Shown here one piece after another: positions 60,621-64,000 of a stretch of 64,000 nucleotides of DNA (its first letter is position 1; each line of letters starts with the position of its first letter). The translations under genes were made by a program, and so were the position numbers. Origin of the DNA: Actinoallomurus iriomotensis (lineage in GTDB: Bacteria > Actinomycetota > Actinomycetes > Streptosporangiales > Streptosporangiaceae). The stretch is taken from NCBI RefSeq assembly GCF_030269445.1, contig NZ_BSTJ01000007.1:405957-469956 (forward strand), in the 5' to 3' direction. Below the pieces are notes generated by a model. The model had not been told where the DNA came from. It did no database searches and saw only the letters and a list, made by a program, of their open reading frames with translations.

Positions 60621-62872
60621 TGGGCGGTCCTCGCTTCGTTGATCGCGGTCCAGACGCGTTCGGGTGAGGCGGGCATGTCGATGTGCCGTACCCCGAGGTG
60701 GCCGAGCGCGTCCACGACGGCGCTCTGCACGGCGGGGGTGGAGCCGATGGTCCCGGCCTCGCCGATGCCCTTCACGCCCAGCGGGTTCACCGACGTGGGC
60801 GTCTCCATCGGCACCAGCTCGAAGCTCGGCAGCTCGGCGGCGCTGATGAAGGTGTAGTCCAGCAGGGTGGCGGTCACCGGGTTGCCGTACTCGTCGTAGG
60901 AGACCTCCTCGAACAGGGCCTGCGCGGCGCCCTGGGCGATGCCCCCGTGGCGCTGGCCCTCGGCGAGGATCGGGTTGACCACCGGCCCGGCGTCGTCGAC
61001 GGACACGTGCCGTACGAGCCGCGGCCGGCCGGTCTCCATGTCGACCTCGACGACCGCGACGTGCGCGCCGAACGGGAACGTCGACTGGTCCGTGGCGAAC
61101 GTCGTGTCGGCGGACAGCCCCTCCGGCCCGGCGCGCTCGGCGAGCTGCGCCCAGGGCACGCCCCGGCCCGGCACGCCGCGTACCGTCCACGTGCCGCTCT
61201 CCAGGTCCAGCACGAGGTCGGCCGGGTCGGCCTCCATCTCCTCGGCGGCCAGCTCGCGCGCCCGCTCCTTGATCTCCACGGCCGCGTTCCGTACGGCGGT
61301 GCCGCCGATCTGCAGGGACCGGGATCCGAAGGTGCCGACGCCTTCGGTCAGCACGTCCGTGTCGCCGTGCCGTACGGTGATGCGGTCCATCGGGATGCCG
61401 AGCTCGTCCTGGACGAGCATCGCCCACGCGGTCGCGTGGCCCTGCCCGTGCGGCGAGCTGCCGGTCCAGACGGTGACCGTGCCGTCGGGGTGCACCGAGA
61501 CCCGGGCGGTCTCGCCGGCGTCCGGGCCGCCTCCGGTGATCTCCACGTAGGCCGAGACGCCGATGCCGAGCTGGATCGGGTCGTCGCGCTCGCGGCGCCG
61601 CCGCTGCTCGGCGCGCAGCTCGTCGTAGCCCGCGGCCTCCAGCACGGTGTCCAGCGCCTTGGCGTACTCGCCGGTGTCGTAGGTCGCCCCGGTCGGCGTG
61701 GTGAACGGGAACTTGTCGGGCGCGACGAAGTTGCGGCGGCGTACCTCGGCGGCGTCCATGCCGATCTCGGCGGCGAACAGGTCCATCGCCCGCTCGATCG
61801 CGGCGGTCGCCTCCGGGCGGCCGGCCCCGCGGTACGCGCCGATCGGCGTCGTGTTGGTCACGACGCTGCGGAACGCCGTCTCGACGCGCGGCAGGTCGTA
61901 CACGCCGCTGGCCATGAGCATCGTCAGGTGCGGCAGCATGCCGCCCATGCGGACGTACCCGCCACAGTCCTGGACGATGTCGAGCCGGTAGGCCTGGACG
62001 CGGCCGTCGCGGCTGCCGCCGATCGTGATGGTGTGGAGCTGGGCGCGGCCCTGCGACATGGCCATGAGGTTCTCGTTGCGCGTCTCGACCCAGCGGACCG
62101 GCCGGCCGGTGCGGCGCGCGGCCCAGCCGACCACGACCGTCTCCCGGTCGGCGCCGATCTTGGCGCCGAAGCCGCCGCCGACATCAGGGGCGATCACGCG
62201 GACCGCCTTCTTGTCGAGGCCGAGCTTCCCGGTCAGCTCGTCCCTGACCCCGTGTACGTTCTGCGTGCTGGACCAGAGCGTCAGCCGGTCGTCGGCCCAG
62301 CGGGCGGCGGCCGCGCGGACCTCCAGCGGAGCCGCGGCCACGCGCTGGTTGACGATGGTGCGCTCGACGACGACCTCGCAGTCGGCGAAGGCCTCGTCGT
62401 CGAACTCCTTGGCGCCTCCCCGGCTGAGGACGTTCGTGCCCTTGTCGGGGAAGAGCAGGGTCTCGTCGGTGAGCGCCTGCTGGACGCCGACGACGGCGGG
62501 CAGCTCGTCGTAGTCGACGCTGACCAGCTCGGCGGCGTCCTCACCCTGGTAGTGCTCTTCGGTGAGGACGATCGCGACCGGCTCGCCGACGAAGCGCACG
62601 ACGTCCTTGGCGAGCAGCGGCTCCCGGCCGGGCGGCGACTCCGGGATGTCGTCGAGGTCGTCCGCGGTCAGCACGGCGACCACGCCGGGTTCGTCGAGTG
62701 CCGCGGAGACGTCGATGCCGGTGATCCGCGCGTGGGCCATCGGACTGCGCACGAAGGTCGCGTACGCGGCGCCCTGGAGTTCGGGCAGCCGGAGATCTTC
62801 GAGATACTGCGCGCCGGTGGTGAGCAGGCGCGGATCCTCGGTTCGCACGACGCGGGTGCCGACAATGCTCAT
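60617..62872 (-). CDS. Molybdopterin-binding large subunit, CoxL form II
   Basis: This 751-residue catalytic subunit of the xanthine oxidase/CO dehydrogenase family binds molybdopterin cytosine dinucleotide. The active-site loop reads [11 protein letters not shown], the AYRGAGR signature of form II enzymes, rather than AYxCSFR of true CO dehydrogenases. Its substrate is therefore unknown and probably an aldehyde, purine or aromatic. The Glu in late GVKGIGEAG is the usual catalytic base. ATG 62872 follows GGAGGGG. Gene order L-S-M differs from both M-S-L and S-L-M seen in described clusters. No coxD/E/F/G maturation genes are in the window. Confidence 0.92.
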   Translation of the reverse strand: MSIVGTRVVRTEDPRLLTTGAQYLEDLRLPELQGAAYATFVRSPMAHARITGIDVSAALDEPGVVAVLTADDLDDIPESPPGREPLLAKDVVRFVGEPVAIVLTEEHYQGEDAAELVSVDYDELPAVVGVQQALTDETLLFPDKGTNVLSRGGAKEFDDEAFADCEVVVERTIVNQRVAAAPLEVRAAAARWADDRLTLWSSTQNVHGVRDELTGKLGLDKKAVRVIAPDVGGGFGAKIGADRETVVVGWAARRTGRPVRWVETRNENLMAMSQGRAQLHTITIGGSRDGRVQAYRLDIVQDCGGYVRMGGMLPHLTMLMASGVYDLPRVETAFRSVVTNTTPIGAYRGAGRPEATAAIERAMDLFAAEIGMDAAEVRRRNFVAPDKFPFTTPTGATYDTGEYAKALDTVLEAAGYDELRAEQRRRRERDDPIQLGIGVSAYVEITGGGPDAGETARVSVHPDGTVTVWTGSSPHGQGHATAWAMLVQDELGIPMDRITVRHGDTDVLTEGVGTFGSRSLQIGGTAVRNAAVEIKERARELAAEEMEADPADLVLDLESGTWTVRGVPGRGVPWAQLAERAGPEGLSADTTFATDQSTFPFGAHVAVVEVDMETGRPRLVRHVSVDDAGPVVNPILAEGQRHGGIAQGAAQALFEEVSYDEYGNPVTATLLDYTFISAAELPSFELVPMETPTSVNPLGVKGIGEAGTIGSTPAVQSAVVDALGHLGVRHIDMPASPERVWTAINEARTAQ

Positions 62873-62958
62873 AACCCCTCCGAGGTCAAGGGCAGGATTG
62901 ACCACATCCTATGAATCGCGACATCGGGCACGAAAACGGGTGTGGTACGTCCTAACGA

Positions 62959-63588
62959 TCATTCCACTGGCCGGGGCGGCGCGGCCACCGTTCCACGCCG
63001 TTCGGCGGTTCGGCGCAGTCCGTCGACGAGGACGGCGACCATGCGCTGGTTGTAGTCGAGCCCCTCGCCGCGTACCGGCTGGCACAGGAGGGCGACGGCG
63101 TGCAGGAGGTCCTTCGCGCTGACGTCGGCGCGGACCTCGCCGGTCGCGGCCGCCGCGTCGAGCAGCGCCCCGAGGACGGGTTCGAGCCGCCGCATGAAGT
63201 AGCCGGGCAGGGCGTCGAACGCCGGATCGCCCGAGTGCAGGGCCGACGCGAGCCCTCGTTTGGTTCCGACGAACTCGGTGTACCGGTGGAGCCACTTCAT
63301 GAGTGCCGTGCCCGGCTCGTGCGCGGCGCTCAGCGCCGGGCCCGCCTCGGCGCAGACGTCGATCCCGCGCTGGAGCACGGCCGCGACCAGGTCCGAGCGC
63401 TGCGGAAAGTGGCGGTACAGCGTGCCGACGCCGACGCCGGCCAGATCGGTGATCTCCTTCGCGGGGGCGTCCACTCCCGAGGTGGCGAACACGGTCTTCG
63501 CCGCTTCGAGCAGGGAGTCGACGTTGCGCTGCGCGTCGGCGCGCAGCCGGCGCGGCGTGCGTCCGGCCGACGGGGTGTTCTCGGTCAC
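62959..63588 (-). CDS. TetR/AcrR family regulator
   Basis: This 209-residue repressor has a TetR helix-turn-helix (AKEITDLAGVGVGTLYRHFP near residues 34-53) and a large helical ligand domain. It is divergent from an aldo/keto reductase gene at 63695 with two GGAAAG palindromes between them. Upstream codons to 63669 are rejected in favour of GTG 63588, which follows GAGGAG by four bases. The cox-like operon lies downstream in the same direction, so some read-through is possible. Confidence 0.92.
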   Translation of the reverse strand: MTENTPSAGRTPRRLRADAQRNVDSLLEAAKTVFATSGVDAPAKEITDLAGVGVGTLYRHFPQRSDLVAAVLQRGIDVCAEAGPALSAAHEPGTALMKWLHRYTEFVGTKRGLASALHSGDPAFDALPGYFMRRLEPVLGALLDAAAATGEVRADVSAKDLLHAVALLCQPVRGEGLDYNQRMVAVLVDGLRRTAERRGTVAAPPRPVE

Positions 63589-63610
63589 CACACTCCTCTG
63601 GTTGCATAAC

Positions 63611-63646
63611 CGGAAAGCCTTTCCGTATAGTTCCGGAAGGGCTTTC
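63611..63646. promoter_or_regulatory. Paired operators between TetR and aldo/keto reductase
   Basis: CGGAAAG-C-CTTTCCG (63611-63625) is a perfect 15-base palindrome. A weaker copy GGAAGGGCTTTCC lies at 63634-63646. TATAGT (63626-63631) between them may be a -10 for the rightward reductase. Confidence 0.68.
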
Positions 63647-63694
63647 CACTTAGGTCGAGGATAGGGCATCGGCCGTCATCTCAGGAGTGATCGC

Positions 63695-64000
63695 ATGCAG
63701 TACCGCACCCTCGGCCGGACCGGGATCAAGGTCAGTCCGTACGCGCTCGGCACACTGATGTTCGCCACGTCCGTCGGCAACCCCGATCCCGACGACTCGG
63801 CCCGCGTCATCCACAAGGCGCTGGACGCGGGGATCAACTTCATCGACACCGCCGACGCCTACGGCGACTCCGAGGAGGTCGTGGGCAAGGCGCTCAAGGG
63901 GCGCCGGGACAACGTCGTCCTCGCGACCAAGGTGAGCCGCCCGATGGGCGACGATCCCAATCGGCAGGGCGCCTCACGGCGCTGGATCATGAAGGCGGTC
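63695..64000 (+). CDS. Aldo/keto reductase (partial, runs off the window)
   Basis: The first 102 codons encode an aldo/keto reductase N terminus: MQYRTLGRTGIKVSPYALG, the Asp and Tyr of FIDTADAYGDSEE, and the Lys in LATKVSRPMG. AKRs reduce carbonyls with NADPH. AGGAG precedes ATG 63695. The rest lies beyond position 64000. It is probably repressed by the divergent TetR protein. Confidence 0.92.
   Translation, partial: MQYRTLGRTGIKVSPYALGTLMFATSVGNPDPDDSARVIHKALDAGINFIDTADAYGDSEEVVGKALKGRRDNVVLATKVSRPMGDDPNRQGASRRWIMKAV

Overview
The window is about 72 percent GC by eye, gene-dense, and uses GTG and occasional TTG starts. Many genes are chained by ATGA, GTGA or TTGA stop/start overlaps. It carries three proteins of the mycothiol-dependent maleylpyruvate isomerase superfamily, several TetR regulators, an ECF42-type sigma factor and a receptor-like Ser/Thr kinase. 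Together these indicate a filamentous actinomycete, probably of the order Streptosporangiales (inference from style and gene content). I see no rRNA or tRNA gene, no insertion sequence, no phage gene and no CRISPR array. It reads as an accessory or arm region of a chromosome, with many small regulator-plus-enzyme modules.

Layout. 0.1-6.3 kb: redox and detoxification modules, each beside its own TetR or PadR regulator and visible operators, ending in a carotenoid oxygenase. 6.3-18.1 kb: a five-gene operon, DUF4132 - MoxR-type AAA ATPase - DUF5682 - VWA - SWIM zinc finger. This is the actinobacterial counterpart of E. coli yehI-L-M-P-Q, whose biology is unsolved. It is preceded by the deletion remnant of a second DUF4132 gene and contains a striking array of 68-bp repeats, each carrying a ribosome binding site and a start codon. 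18.2-21.5 kb: HAD-like protein, OYE-family reductase with ArsR regulator, and two response-regulator proteins. 21.5-30.4 kb: a giant multi-HAMP hybrid histidine kinase, ECF sigma factor, HTH/NB-ARC/TPR regulator, a broken membrane gene and a DHFR-like reductase. 30.3-34.2 kb: a KaiB-KaiC-histidine kinase operon with a divergent LuxR-type response regulator; this KaiC lacks the phosphorylation residues.

34.2-41.1 kb: inositol-dehydrogenase-like enzyme, two related small secreted Asn-rich proteins, a PepSY protein with its HisK/OmpR two-component system and a co-regulated secreted protein (three 11-bp phased boxes upstream of one, two of the other), then pgeF and a RidA protein. 41.1-46.5 kb: a choline-to-betaine-like operon (TetR, aldehyde dehydrogenase, APC permease, GMC oxidase) in which the dehydrogenase appears to start at ATC. 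46.6-50.6 kb: FAD monooxygenase, Ser/Thr kinase, HEAT protein, secreted lipase. 50.9-55.5 kb: MDMPI proteins, a threonine-aldolase-like enzyme, YCII plus ECF42 sigma factor. 55.5-64 kb: TetR/SDR pair, a DinB2-type polymerase with a leucine steric gate, CorA, a form II CoxL/S/M molybdenum hydroxylase operon, TetR and the start of an aldo/keto reductase.

The strongest candidates for undescribed biology are the DUF4132/MoxR/VWA operon with its repeat array, the KaiBC-kinase module, and the paired Asn-rich secreted proteins.
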